Source: Epiperipatus broadwayi (taxonomy: Eukaryota; Onychophora; Udeonychophora; Euonychophora; Peripatidae). From it: a DNA stretch of 64,000 nt. Each line of letters begins with the position of its first letter. Within the stretch, counting starts at the first letter, position 1. The stretch covers positions 6,431,092 through 6,495,091 of the forward strand of contig JAQFVV010000020.1 in NCBI GenBank assembly GCA_028023455.1. The letters are read 5' to 3'. This document shows positions 48,618 to 60,222 of the stretch, piece after piece. The notes under the pieces were generated by a model, which was not told the DNA's origin, ran no database searches, and saw only the letters and a list, made by a program, of their open reading frames with translations. The translations under genes were made by a program, and so were the position numbers.

Positions 48618-49084
48618 ATACATTATTAAAGCAGCAGGCAAAACTCTCCATACAGTAGTGCCACCTTGTGCCAAACAGAGTAATCAATGGATGCCAGAAG
48701 GCTTGTGCATAAAATCCCTATCTAGTGCCTATTCATCCAATATCCCCAGATTAGTTTCTGGCTTGCAAGCCAAAGTAATCAATGGATTCCAGAAGGCTTG
48801 TGCATAAAATCCCTATCTAGTTCCCAATCATCCAATATCCCCAGACTAGTTTCTAGCTTGTGTCTTTTGTCAGTGAGGAGCCTTAGATCTGAAAGCACTG
48901 CATCTAGATCTTAGGCTCTAATGCAACACTCCAGCAGCCACCTTTTATCTCTACTTAACTACAAAACTATAAGAATGAAATTGAAAACACAATAATATTT
49001 TCAATTCAAGCTCATTAGCTTGTGTAGTCATATAGGTCTGAAATGGTGACCATGTGGTGTTTAATGGTTTAAAGTATACATTAT
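48618..49084 (-). mobile_element. Family A element with 9-bp direct repeats
   Basis: ATACATTAT at 48618-48626 and 49076-49084. The body contains a partial internal duplication: the CAATGGAT-CCAGAAGGCTTGTGC block occurs twice, at about 48679 and 48780. The ribozyme at 48838-48879 reads CTGACAA, with the essential G lost. The first, partial ribozyme (48751-48775) lacks the CTGATGA half. Confidence 0.75.
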
Positions 49085-50603
49085 CCTAGATATAATTTGG
49101 TAAGACTTATATTTAAAATCTATTACATTTCAAATATGCATAAATAATGAAACAAGCAAATATACTTTAATATTTTACAATATTGTTTTAAAATAATCAA
49201 ATTTTCTCTTTGATTAATTTATATTTTATGTAATATAGATAAACATATATATTATTTGGTTAATAAATAAATAAATATATAAAGAAAATGTACAACCTGG
49301 TTGACTTTTACAAGGATTGTTGGATATTCCTTTAACTGATTATTCATTAAAACATAATCAATAATAAACATAATATTTGCCAAATACTATAGAATTAAAG
49401 TTTGTACGTTCTGAGAGCTTTTATTCATTCATAAGTAATATGAAGATCTATTTAAAAAGTCTTATATTTGAAGTTTAACCATATTCCCATCATATTGTTC
49501 AAAATAAAAAATTGTAATCCTCTTGAATGAAGTATATACTTTTATACAATTTTCGATAGTAGCATTGAAATGTTAATATTTCTATTTTATATGAATAATA
49601 AAACTTTTTAATTTTTAGTAAATTTAATCTTTTTATAAATATAATTCGTAAAGTGTTCGAATTTATATCCTTTAAGCTACTTTAATAGTATAAATATTGT
49701 AGCACTGAGAGTATTCCATGAAGTATTATATTCCTGAAGCATTATAATACTTTGTACATTGAGAGGATTTTTCTTTTAGTTAGCCATTCATTATGACTTT
49801 CTTTATATAAAACTGATTAACTTTGTTTATTAAAAAACAGATTAAAAGAGTCTCAATTTAAAATCAAGGGCTTTATATATCTTTTTCTCAATGATGAAGC
49901 ACCTAGAATCATGAGCTTAGATATTGTTCCTATGGTTTCACTCAAAGATATCGTCTTTGTTATAAAGAGTTAAAATTTCACCCATTAAAAAAGTTATTTT
50001 AAATATTTCAGTGTTCATGATATACAAATATTTCTAAACTTTATAATAAATAAATAATTTTTAAAATAAATACAAAAAGTCCAAACAAAAAAAAAAAGAC
50101 AAACATTACAAAATAAAAACAGCCAGGTAACGTTATATCTATTCGTTTTTCGCTAGCAACAGCGCCATCGGGCAGTGTGGACGAATAGACGATGTATTAC
50201 CATTTATACTATATTCTACATATTTTTAAAATACTTATTAAAATAATTATACATAAATAATACTTTAAAATATGCATAATTTCATATTATTTTAATTGCA
50301 TTAACACAACACACACATGCACATACATGATTATTTTATGATTATTTAGGGTTCATGTATTATTTGTTAAATGCATGTAATAAAATAAAATAATAAATAA
50401 ATTTATCAATACATATCCCAATCTATTCAATCCTTATAATAATAAAATATTAACTTTATTACGATATACAATTTAATATACCATCTATTAAGAAAAAAAT
50501 TGAAATTAAAAATTTACATATCTTATTGGATTACCAATAAGTATGTATTAATATTGTAATCTACTGATCCTTTCAAAACAATTGAAAAATAAAGTAGGCC
50601 AAC
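49085..50603. other. AT-rich DNA with one GC-rich pocket
   Basis: Only 50138-50189 stands out; see that entry. Confidence 0.45.
50138..50189. other. GC-rich hairpin pocket
   Basis: TCTATTCGT (50138-50146) faces ACGAATAGA (50181-50189), a perfect 9-bp stem. The loop holds AGCGCCATCGGGCAGTGTGG, whose complement GATGGCGCT resembles the core of CTCF sites. This is isolated GC in a very AT-rich stretch. A regulatory site is possible but untested. Confidence 0.35.
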
Positions 50604-50995
50604 AACTTTTTTTTTAAAACAGGCAAAACTCACTATATATATATATTGCCACACACAGCAAGCTAGAGTAATCAATGGATGCCAGAAGGCTTGTGCATAA
50701 AATCCCCATCTAGTGCCTATTCATCCAATATCCCCAGACTAGTTTCTGGCTTATGACCTTCATCAGTGAGGAGCCTTGGATCTGACAGCACTGCATCTAG
50801 ATTTCCTGGGATATTGGATCAGTAGGCACTAGATGGGGATTTTATGCACAAGCCTTCTGGAATCCATTGATTACTCTAGCTTGTTGTGTGTGGCAATATA
50901 TATATATATATATAGTGAGTTTTGCCTGTTTTAACAACAGTTATATACAAGCATAAGAGGAGGTGGTCATGTATGTTTATTAACTTTTTTTTTAA
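50604..50995 (-). mobile_element. Family A element with 14-bp direct repeats
   Basis: AACTTTTTTTTTAA stands at 50604-50617 and 50982-50995. The arms 50618-50720 and about 50818-50935 are inverted copies. The asymmetric tail (TACAAGCATAAGAGGAGG to GTATGTTTATT) is only on the right. It belongs to a subfamily with ATTGCCACACACAGCAAG, shared with the copy at 51.6 kb. It contains an intact-core ribozyme. Confidence 0.8.
50731..50772 (-). ncRNA. Hammerhead ribozyme, family A, best-preserved copy
   Basis: In sense order: stem I TCCTCA (50767-50772), core CTGATGA (50760-50766), stem II AGGT-loop-GCCA, GAA (50744-50746), stem III ACTAGT (50738-50743, palindrome), cleavage C (50737), TGGGGA (50731-50736). 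TCCTCA and TGGGGA form six pairs. The site is the classical GTC. Caveat: the stem II base is A-A instead of G-C. Confidence 0.65.
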
Positions 50996-51037
50996 GAACA
51001 ATAATTCCAAGTTTAAATCTAGACCAAGATAGTACAA

Positions 51038-51080
51038 TATATATATATATATATATATATACAATATATATATATATACA
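51038..51080. repeat. (TA)n microsatellite, interrupted
   Basis: Two TA runs separated by CAATA. Confidence 0.85.
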
Positions 51081-51550
51081 GTAAAACCATAATCTATGTT
51101 GTATCAAAGTATATGATTTCAATTATATGCTATCCAAAAACAATGTTAACAAGCAAACAAAAATTTAAATAAACAAAAAAACATTAAAATTTACAAATTT
51201 AATACATTTTACATTTCTTGAGCACACATTTACCATTTCTGGGCACGGTACATAATCATGTTTAAAATATGAAAAAAAAATGTAAATAAATTTGCAATTA
51301 TGATAATGGTCATTTTTCCATCTCAGAGTTCTATAAATGATCGTGTTCATTAATAAAATTTTTTTGATTTACTTGACGTTGCATACATTCTATTCCTTTC
51401 TGAATTTGATATTAGTATTTCACATAATATTTTTTAAATGTTATACTAAAAGTTTTACAAAATTTTAGAACATACTTAGAGTTAACACTGACTTAAAATA
51501 CAGTAAATGAATTAGGGTTCACAGTTCTTTAACAACAAGACTAGTCTATT

Positions 51551-51741
51551 ATGTTATTAAGTTAATAAACATCACATGATCACCACTTTTAATGCTTGCT
51601 TATAACTGTTATTAAAACAGGCAAAAGTCACTATACGTATTGCCACACACAAGCCTTCTGGCATCTATTGATTACTCTAGCTTGCTGTGTGTGGCAATAC
51701 ATATAGTGAGTTTTGCCTGTTTTAATAATGTTATTAAGTTA
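51551..51741 (+). mobile_element. Family A short hairpin form with 14-bp target duplication
   Basis: ATGTTATTAAGTTA at 51551-51564 and 51728-51741. The body 51565-51727 has the asymmetric end (ACATCACATGATCACC), then two arms (AAACAGGCAAAAGTCACTAT and its complement) around a short loop. The ribozyme region is gone. The copy is nearly a pure hairpin, and its duplication is exact, so it is young. Confidence 0.85.
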
Positions 51742-51902
51742 TTGAAAAAAAAAAGATTACCCAAAACATATTTAATTACAATAAAAATCAGACATTGTGC
51801 TATTTATAGTTGTATATTTATATTGGACTATTTCCATCATCTAATATGTGTGTTGAATGTCTTTAGAAAAGTTTAATTTTATTTAAATATTCCAAATGCA
51901 TT

Positions 51903-52008
51903 CAACTGTTAGTAATATCACAGCAAACAGGTTAGTATATGCACTAACTGTTATTACTAACAGTTAGTGCATATACTAACCTGTTTGCTGTGATATTACT
52001 AACAGTTG
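51903..52008. repeat. Perfect palindrome with 51-bp arms
   Basis: The left arm 51903-51953 and right arm 51958-52008 are exact inverted copies separated by TTAC. It includes GCAAACAGGTTAGTATATGC. Perfect arms this long imply a very recent origin or active copy correction. Confidence 0.9.
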
Positions 52009-52323
52009 TTTGCTATGATATTACTAACAGTTGGTGCATATACTAACCTGTTTGCCATGATATTACTAACAGTTGTTTGCTGTGATATTACTAACAGTTA
52101 GTGCATATACTAACCTGTCTGCTGTGATATTACTAACAGTTTTTTGCTATGACATTACTAACAGTTAGTGCATATACTAACCTGTTTGTTGTGATATTAT
52201 TAACAGTTGTTTGCTATGATATTACTAACAGTTTGTGCATATACTAACCTGTTTGCTGTGATATTACTAACAGTTGTTTGCTGTGATATTACTAACAGTT
52301 AGTGCATATACTAACCTGTTTGC
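51989..52323. repeat. Minisatellite, five 67-bp units
   Basis: Each unit is a 25-bp block (TGTGATATTACTAACAGTTG start, TTTGC end) plus a 42-bp block with GTGCATATACTAACCTG. Copies differ by a few substitutions. Confidence 0.9.
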
Positions 52324-52483
52324 TGTGATATTATTAACAGTTGAATGCATTTGGAATATTTAACTAAAATTAAACTTTTCTAAAGACATTCAACACACAT
52401 ATTAGATGATGGAAATAGTCCAATATAAAAATACAGCTAGAACACCATCATCACAAACCTTCAGGAAAACATTGTGCTATTTA

Positions 52484-53265
52484 CTTTGTTTAAAAAAATG
52501 GTACAGTAATCATTTTTATTCCTATTTTTTCAGTAAATAAAAAATACATGTAAATGTGTCATCTCAATTTGTTATTAATAATTATATTATTTTAAGGTAA
52601 ATACTTGAAAAAAATATTATTTTTTAGTTTATTTGTACTACAACACTTATTTAAACACACATACATTACATATAAAAATGTCTGAGTTATAGCTATAATA
52701 ACATGCTGGAAATTACTGTAGACTAGCAGTCAATAAACAATATATATATATATTCTATTCTAAGTAAAATTTATTAACAAAATGTAAGTTGTTATATGCT
52801 ATGTATATGCAAGGGAGGCTTAGAACAAAATTTAGCATAATTTGTGGCCTCATTATGTGTGTGTATATATAATTATGTAAATACAGTGAGATTGATTATA
52901 AATAACTAAAGTATATTGAATAGTCTTTGACAAATTTAAAATGTCATATGTTGTTATATAACTGCTACTATATGAACAGTTTCTATACTCAAAGTCTCAT
53001 TGGCTTATCTAGAAATCAAAATATCTAATGTCTATACAAACATTGAGGTTTATTTGTAAATAGTTCACAGCATTGCATTTTAAATCATAAGTCAAATATA
53101 AATGTACCACCTCTAGTAAAGCTGATGAGACTGGAAACTTACTAAACATGTTGCAATATGAGATCTCACACTTGTGACAATGAATCACTAAAACATCACA
53201 TGAGGATTTTTTCTTTATGGTTACATAAGCTGATAAACAGTTGCAAATTTTTCCCATAATAATGC
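52484..53265. other. AT-rich DNA, nothing recognised
   Basis: The open frame 53009-53272 (minus) is not recognised. Confidence 0.45.
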
Positions 53266-53269
53266 CATT

Positions 53270-54340
53270 CAATAATTAATAGATACTAAAAGATTGTGGA
53301 TCATAATCTCTATCCTGTTCTTTCCCATCCAATATCTCCAGACCAGTTTTTAAAGCATAGATTTCATCAGTGAGGAGTCTCGGATCTGGGTGCAGTGTCA
53401 TCTGGAACATTGGATGTAATGCATCTCTTCAACATTCACCTTTTACTTTTTTGTTTCACTATAAATCTATCAGCCCAAACTGAAAACAATAATGATTTCA
53501 ATCCAAGCTCATTTCCTTGTATAAGCATACAGATCTTAATTCAGTATGGCGTCTTTATTTTTTAATAACCATAGTCATCTTTATTCTTTGTCCAGAATTG
53601 GTGTTCATTCATTAAAACATTACAAGATTACCTTTTCATTATGCTAAAATTTTCTCACAATAATTCCAGTACAAGCTCTAATAATCAATAGATTCTAGAA
53701 GATTGGGCATTATAATCCTTGTGCAGTGCTTTCCCACTTAATATATTTAAATTTAAGGCTTCTCACTGATGAAAGCCACAAACTAGAAACTGGCCTGGAG
53801 ATACTGATTGGAGAACATTGAAAGATGATTATAAATCTTCTAGCAAATATTGGTTATAGAATACTAAATGACACTGTTGAGAAAATTTTGTTACTGTTTT
53901 AAAAGATTGTTTAAGCTTAAAAAAGGTAACCATGTGATATTTCAGTTGTTTAATAGCAATCCTGGCCAAAAAATAAAGATGACTATTGCTACTTAAAAAA
54001 CAAAAATATCAAAGTGTACAGATACTGAAATGGATTCAGATCTGTATAACTATATAAGCAAATTAGCTTGGATGGAAACATCATGTTTTCAGTTTGCGCT
54101 GATAATTTTATAGTTAAACAAAAATGTAAAAGTAGCTGCTAGAGCAATTCATTACATCCTAAGATCCAGGTGCATGGCTCATAGACCCAACAGTTTTTCA
54201 GTGATAAAAGTCATAGGCTATAAACTTCTTTGGAAATATTAGTGCGAAAGCATTGGATAGACATTATGATGCACAATCTTCTAGGATGTTTTGATTACTA
54301 GAGCTTGCACTAGATGGCACTATTGTGGAAAAGTCCTATA
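53270..54340. mobile_element. Cluster of old family A copies
   Basis: At least three diverged copies lie in mixed orientation. Ribozyme remnants are at about 53333-53383 (minus: CTGATGA kept, GAA lost), 53763-53808 (plus: CTGATGA and GAA kept, stem III ACTGGC) and 54195-54240 (plus, decayed). The shared centre CAATCCAAGCTCATT occurs near 53500. Confidence 0.65.
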
Positions 54341-54919
54341 TTTGACAGTACTTGATGCTATTACAAAAGTACATATACATCCATTCTATAGATATATTAA
54401 TTTTCATAGTGGTATCAATTTTAGTTAAAATAATTTTTATCAACTATCAGTGTTGCCCATAAATATTTAAAGTGCTGTAATTTAGGATTCATTTTCTTAA
54501 AAAATAGTTTCTTTTATTATTAAAATAAATAAAGGCATATTGCTAAATAAAATAAGAATATTTTCAAAGCTATTAAGTAATAGTGTGTTACAATTTTCCA
54601 AAGTGGTACAGTTTCAATTTAAAAAAAATTAATTTAAAATAATAGTGCTAGTATATAGTATATATCCTACCTACTTGATGGGCCTATATATTACTGACGA
54701 TTAAATGAAGAAAAACTAATTGATAAAAAATAAAATGTCTGCATTTTTAAAAAAAATTAAAACTAGAAGCTTATATTAAATACAATCATGAAAATAATAT
54801 AATTTGCAATAAAAATTATTTATTTACCAAAACAATACTAATTATTTAACAAAAAAATATGCCAATTACAAATATGACTGCAGAAAGAGAAACCCATAAC
54901 AAATAAGCACTAAGCAACA
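54341..54919. other. AT-rich DNA, nothing recognised
   Basis: No supported feature. Confidence 0.45.
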
Positions 54920-55418
54920 TATGAACATCATTTTTTATGCTTGCTCATAACTATTGTTTAAACACGCAAAACTCTCCATACAGTAGTGCCACTCAGTGCA
55001 AGCCAGAGTAATCAATGGATGCCAGAAGGCTTGTGCATAAAATACCTATTTAGTGCCTACTCATCCGATATCCCCAGACTAGTGTCTAGCTTGTGGCTTT
55101 CATCAGTGAGGAGCCTTGGATCTGAGAGCACTGCACAGTGCAGTGCTCTCAGATACAAGGCTCCTCACTGATGAAAGTAACAAGCTAGAAACTAGTCTGG
55201 AGATATTGGGGATCCATCTCCTAAGATCCAGGTGCAGTGCTCTCAGATCCAAGGCACCTCACTGATAAATTCCACAAGCTAAAAACTAATCTGGGGATAT
55301 TGGATGATTAGGACTAGATAGTATTTTATGCACAAGCCTTTTGGCATACCTTGATTTCTCTGGCTTACACTGAGTGGAACTACTGTATGGACAGTTTTGC
55401 CTGTTTTTAGGCATCGAG
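54920..55418. mobile_element. Family A foldback with three ribozyme blocks
   Basis: The asymmetric end lies at left (ATGAACATCATTTTTTATGC). An antisense ribozyme block at 55071-55112 (GAA changed to GAC) is followed by a perfect inverted junction (GCACTGCACAGTGCAGTGC near 55131). Then come two sense blocks, at 55162-55203 and 55256-55297. The second sense block has CTGATAA and AAA and is decayed. No target duplication was found. Confidence 0.75.
55162..55203 (+). ncRNA. Hammerhead ribozyme, family A, core intact
   Basis: TCCTCA, CTGATGA (55168-55174), stem II with AGT/GCT pairing, GAA (55188-55190), ACTAGT (55191-55196), C (55197), TGGAGA with one stem I mismatch. The cleavage triplet is GTC. 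Confidence 0.6.
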
Positions 55419-55720
55419 TAAAAGAAAGACTAATTGAAAAATTGGCCATTTATTTTTCAATTTATGACTGCAAATGTATATTAAATAAAATGAAGAAAGT
55501 AATGTATTTTGTAATAAAAATGACTGTTAAATCAAAGAAAGCTGAATATTACCTATTTATGTAGCAGTAAATTCAAGTGGAAAAGTAATTATTACAAATA
55601 CAAAGACATGCATTTCTACATTTTTTTTTATCATTGATATACTTGTTGATAAATAATTGATATTGTTTTGGAAAATTAATTATTTTTATTGCAAAATATA
55701 CTATTTTCATCATTTTATTT

Positions 55721-56755
55721 ATTCACATAAATGTACTTGACATTCATACAGAAAAGGTAGTCTATATAATTTAAATTTAGCCTTTATTAATGCTTAGCAT
55801 GCTTTCGATATTTGACATATAATCATATCATTTCTTTAGTGTTCCGAGTTTTTATGTACACTTGATGTTATTTTAATATTTAAAACATTTATTTATTTAT
55901 TATTCAAAGATATTTAAATCCCTTCATAGAGACCACTTCTTTGATAGGGGGATGCTTGTTCCTTTTTTTACATATCGAGTATCAGCCTTTGACTTTTACC
56001 CAAACCTATTTAATTTTTCATTTTCTACCTTTCCTCTCAGTGCATACAATTCCAGTTTTAGACAAATTGAATGTATGGCCAGAATTTGGTTCATGGTCTA
56101 TAAATATTGACAATATTCACTACCCTTATATGCTCTGAAAAATATGTTTTGGTACTCCCCCTTCACTAAATAAACTGCTTAAATTCAAAAGACAAACTGT
56201 CCAGGAAGTTAGCGCAACAAATTATCCATAAAATTAAATGCATCCAGGCTATGTGTACATATGGTTATTATGAGAAATTGAAGGCTAATTTCTCAACAAG
56301 ATTAACCCAGAATAAATACTTATACAATAAAGCACATAAGAGTAATGAATATTGCTCAATATTTATAGACCGTGAACAAAATTCTGGCCATAAACTTGAT
56401 TTGTCTAGAGCAGAAATTGCATACACTGAGAGGGAAGACAGAAAATGAAAAATTAAAGAGCTTTGTGCAATAAAAAAAGAGCAATACTCAACAAACAAAC
56501 AAAAAAACACAAATATCTCTCTCTCAAAGAAGTAAACTCTGGATTTAAAATTTTTTGAATATTCATAAATAAATTTAAATGTTTTTAAATATTAAAATAT
56601 TTATCAAGTATACATATAAGCTTGTAACACTAAAGAATTGAGATTGCTGTGATTATATGCTATATATCAAAAGCATACTAAGCCATTAATAAAAACTAAA
56701 TTTAAATCATATAGACTACCTTTTCTGTATGAATGTCCAGAACATTTATGTGAAT
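55721..56755. mobile_element. Palindromic element, about 1 kb
   Basis: The ends ATTCACATAAATGT and the following GACATTCATACAG-AAAAGGTAGTCTATAT are inverted copies. Inner blocks also match, for example CTATAAATATTGACAATATTC (56098) against the region at 56351-56370. Open frames within it (55941-56138, 56251-56448) are mirror translations of the same arms. I do not recognise a protein. Confidence 0.75.
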
Positions 56756-56999
56756 ATTTCAATTACTCAGAAAAGAGAAAAAACAACATTTGATATTTTA
56801 TTTAATATATCTTTGCAGATATAAATTAAATAATAAATGCAGATATTTATTTTTTCATTCACTCAATGATAATGTGTAGATTAATCAGCTGGGTAGACCA
56901 TATCCTATATTAGTACCAAAATAATTTCTTTATTTATTTTAATAAAAAAAAATTTATTGTAAAATATCTACCCATTGTTTACTGCATGGTATGTGTTTG

Positions 57000-57235
57000 A
57001 TATAAAAACCAATGGGAATTAGTAGCATTTTACTATGAGTAGTGTGTATATATTATATATGTTTACATACTTTATACTAAGGATTAATGTGCTTGAGTGT
57101 ATCGGTGTTATTAGATAGACTGGAGAGTGGTGGGTTGTGTGAAAGTTTGTGTTCATATAACCTATATATTACATATATAGACACAGGTGTATATATATAT
57201 AATAAGCCTGTGTTTCAGTTACTAAGGATTAATGT
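57000..57235 (+). mobile_element. Family B fragment without ribozyme
   Basis: It holds GGAGAGTGGTGGGTTGTGTG, TGTGTTCATATAACC and AATAAGCCTGTGTTTCAGTTA, the part downstream of the ribozyme in the dimer at 156-952. Confidence 0.65.
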
Positions 57236-58423
57236 GTATGCAAACATATGTATATATGCTTTAGTTAATAAATAAACGAGATTTATATTATTCTTATTTG
57301 ATTTTTTTTGGAATTAATATATATACAGTTAAGTAGATGTTATCTTGATTAGTAAATGGTAATACTATATTTATGTTACATATCTACAAAACTGAGTTCA
57401 AGAATCTCCCAACAAATATTTGACCACTAAGAAAAAATAGTGACCTATATTCCTGATAGAAGATTTTCTTTGTTAAGTGAACTGTTTCAAAAGAAGCTGA
57501 ACTTTTTATATTCTAAACTACATGAAAGACTTGCGGTTGATGGCAATACTTTTATTAAAATGTTTTTTTTTTTCCAATTTTTTTTTTTAATGTTTATGAA
57601 GAATGGTTAGAAATTGAACTGATTCTTTATTGATCCTGGATTACTTTTAAAGTTCATTAAAAGGTATAAAGTTAGAAATGACAAAGAAATGTTGAACTCT
57701 TAATCTCTTTAGTGATTGCTAAAAGAAAAAGTTCACTGGTAGGTAATGGGTTTTATTGGTTGCCACTGGAGTAAATCAGAATAAATCTTTATAATCAATA
57801 TAATATTTTGACATGACATATTTCAAGCCATTAATTCTACTAACAAAAACTCATAAAGAAATCTATACAAATTATATTAAAGAGAAAATAAAGGCAATTT
57901 CAGCTTATTTTAAGATTGAAACGTATAATGATAAATCTGCTATTACTTACAAAATCAAAGGTCATTTATTAAAGAAAAAAATGAAATGTATCAAAATTTC
58001 TATTCTACAAACTAGTAGAAAATTAAACCATTTTTAGTGACTTCGTATATATGTATTTGTATATCTAAGTAAGCTATGAGAGAACTGCATGTACACGTAT
58101 GCACAATTTATTATTATTAGATATCAAGATGATTTCTCCAGAATGAAGTACCACTAATTATGTTTTAAAGTCACATTCATTATTAGAATGACGAGCTACT
58201 GATTATTTTTATTCTTTCATTTCAATCTTTCTAAGCATTATGTATTTTCTAATGAGTTAGATTACACCATGAACAAATGTGGCTTTAATTTTTTAAAATT
58301 GAATACAGTGATAGGAAACACCATAGCTTGAAATAACTGGTTTTTTTATCTTTAAAGTAATGTATGTATAAACCAAATCTTTAATTTAGCACTATTCGAT
58401 TAATTGCAAATTCACATCTCTAT
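57236..58423. other. AT-rich DNA, nothing recognised
   Basis: No supported feature. Confidence 0.45.
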
Positions 58424-58534
58424 GCGTTGTTAGCCGAGAGGTCATCGCACTTGCCTTGCAAGCAAGTAGTTCTGGTTGCAGACGGGTGTGGGTTCGCGTC
58501 CCGGCCGATGCTATGACATATGAAAAAAAAAAAA
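58424..58534 (+). mobile_element. tRNA-derived SINE, plus strand
   Basis: GCGTTGTTAGCCGAGAGG start, an anticodon-arm-like stem CTTGC/GCAAG around CTTGCAA, box B GGTTCGCGTCC, CCGATGC, TATGACATATG and an A12 tail. The acceptor stem pairs at five or six positions. No target duplication was found. Confidence 0.8.
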
Positions 58535-58834
58535 TGAAGTGCGCTGTTGACATGAGTTATTTTATTTTATTTTTTTGTGAAAGAATAAATTATCAAAACA
58601 GCAAAATGGGATGCCTAAAAGTGAGAAATCAGTGGTCCTAACTAGCTATGAGTTCAAATGGTGATTGAATTGCAGCCTACAGTGAAATTACACGAAAATT
58701 TAGAAAAACTATAGTTCACTATTTATTTACAAAATTAATTTCAATATATACATGGATATTAAATTTTATAATATATGTTTTAAATCTAATTCACAATTTA
58801 AATACATATTCGACATGTGTTTAATGATTTTTTT

Positions 58835-59575
58835 GTATTATTATTATTTTTTTAATAATAAAAAACTTTATTAGTAAAATAAATATTTACAATTTGTACA
58901 AGTAATTAAACAAATGTTAAATTTAAATTACAGATTTATGTACCAAAACCCGAAGAATTTGATATATTCCACTGTTAAGATGAGAAGGTTCCAGGCTATT
59001 AAAGAGTTATCTTCAACTCAATGATCCAAGAGAAGTATTGAAACACACCTAGAAAGTGCTGACTGGGCCGCAACAACTCAAATCAGCGAAACACGTGACA
59101 AAATGTTTAGTTATCCTGGGACAAAAGGCAATCAAAGGAATTCACCATTTCACTCAAGGCAAACATTTATCTGGTAACTTCAATCATGGGCCACCCCAGA
59201 TTTGACTCATTGTCTTCCTTGACAAGTATCTCAGACATTGGTTGAAATAGGTTTCCCAATTACTATCCAGTTTTCTTAGCCATTTGAATTTCTTGTTATC
59301 AAATATCATTGTACATCTTATTGCCCATATAGTTTTAAGGTTATGCACAATTACCATTGCATTGTGGGGGCTAAATTTCATGATGTTTTGCCTAAGTAGA
59401 TATTTTAAGTTTACAATTGGCCTGTGAAACACTCAAGATCTTATCTGTGCAAATGACGGACATTCTTCAAATAGATGCTGAAGTGTTTCATTACTAGATT
59501 TGCACAGTAAACCAATCGGATCCAAATTCATACAGTTTTTCATTTAGTACCTTAGCCATTGGAAATTTGTGATTA
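58835..59575 (-). pseudogene. 5'-truncated LINE, 3' end of reverse-transcriptase ORF
   Basis: The minus strand encodes a zinc-knuckle-like segment: GLLCKSSNETLQHLFEEC, then PSFAQIRS, a stop, and VFHRPIVNL, continuing to a stop at 59184. The Cys-Cys-His-Cys spacing with an ET-HLF centre is typical of the zf-RVT domain at the C terminus of LINE reverse transcriptases. The rest of the polymerase is missing, as expected after incomplete reverse transcription. A 3' untranslated region follows to an AATAAT-rich tail near 58840. The clade cannot be given. Confidence 0.65.
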
Positions 59576-60062
59576 TCAGAAAGAGTTAGTTATCAAAGCA
59601 AAATAATGTAAATAGTGAAATAAAAATTATTGTTGTAATAACAAATGTAACAAAATAAAAAAAAATTAAATAATCCATTGCAAAGCAAAAGACTATCAAA
59701 TACCATCCCCCCCAATAAAATAACAAAGGCATTACATTAATCAATAGATTCATATTTGCTTAATAGTGAAAATTTGTAATGGTGTTTTTTTATCTTTACA
59801 TTATCCTCTAGCTAAAAATAACAATATCTATTTACTGATCAATATTAGATGGTTAATTGAGATGATTATGGGCTGGATTCCTAAAAAAAATGTAAGTCTC
59901 ATGAAAAGCATCCCAAGTTTTATCTGTCTTTGATTTGAATCTCAGTTCATGGGATTAGAAGAAAGTTATGCTAATCATTGTATAACAAGCCAATTCATTT
60001 TATTATAATATATTCCAGTACATTATAAATTGTTGTATATATATATATAAAAAGATTGTAAA

Positions 60063-60222
60063 AGACCCAGAAAGAGACCATATGTGAGATGGATGGATGG
60101 ATGGATAAAATAAGAAAGTGTGCAGAGATGATGTGGAGAAGAGAAGTTAAAGATCAGTGAAGATGGATTGAACTTAGAGAGACCTTCATCCTGCAGTGGA
60201 TTGATAATGGTTGTGATGATGA
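60063..60222 (+). pseudogene. Remnant of LINE reverse-transcriptase C terminus
   Basis: RPRKRPYVRWMDGWIK in one frame, then after a frameshift KCAEMMWRREVKDQ, a stop, and RWIELRETFILQWIDNG. The order of an RPR-RW-D motif, a helix and a DxxRWxxL motif is characteristic of the last residues of many LINE proteins. A (GGAT)n slip at 60090-60105 probably caused the shift. Confidence 0.45.

Larger units (their letters stand above)
51792..52483. mobile_element. Family C element with internal minisatellite and 15-bp target duplication
   Basis: ACATTGTGCTATTTA at 51792-51806 and 52469-52483 is exact. The body 51807-52468 has arms (TAGTTGTATATTTATATTGG inward; AATGTCTTTAGAAAAG) like the copy at 39.2 kb and ends with the same asymmetric CATCACAAACCTTC tail. 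Its centre has been expanded into a 67-bp tandem array. Confidence 0.9.

Noticed and set aside
51913-52345. CRISPR-like regular repeats
   Set aside because: The units are contiguous 67-bp minisatellite copies with no unique spacers, inside a transposon, in eukaryotic DNA.
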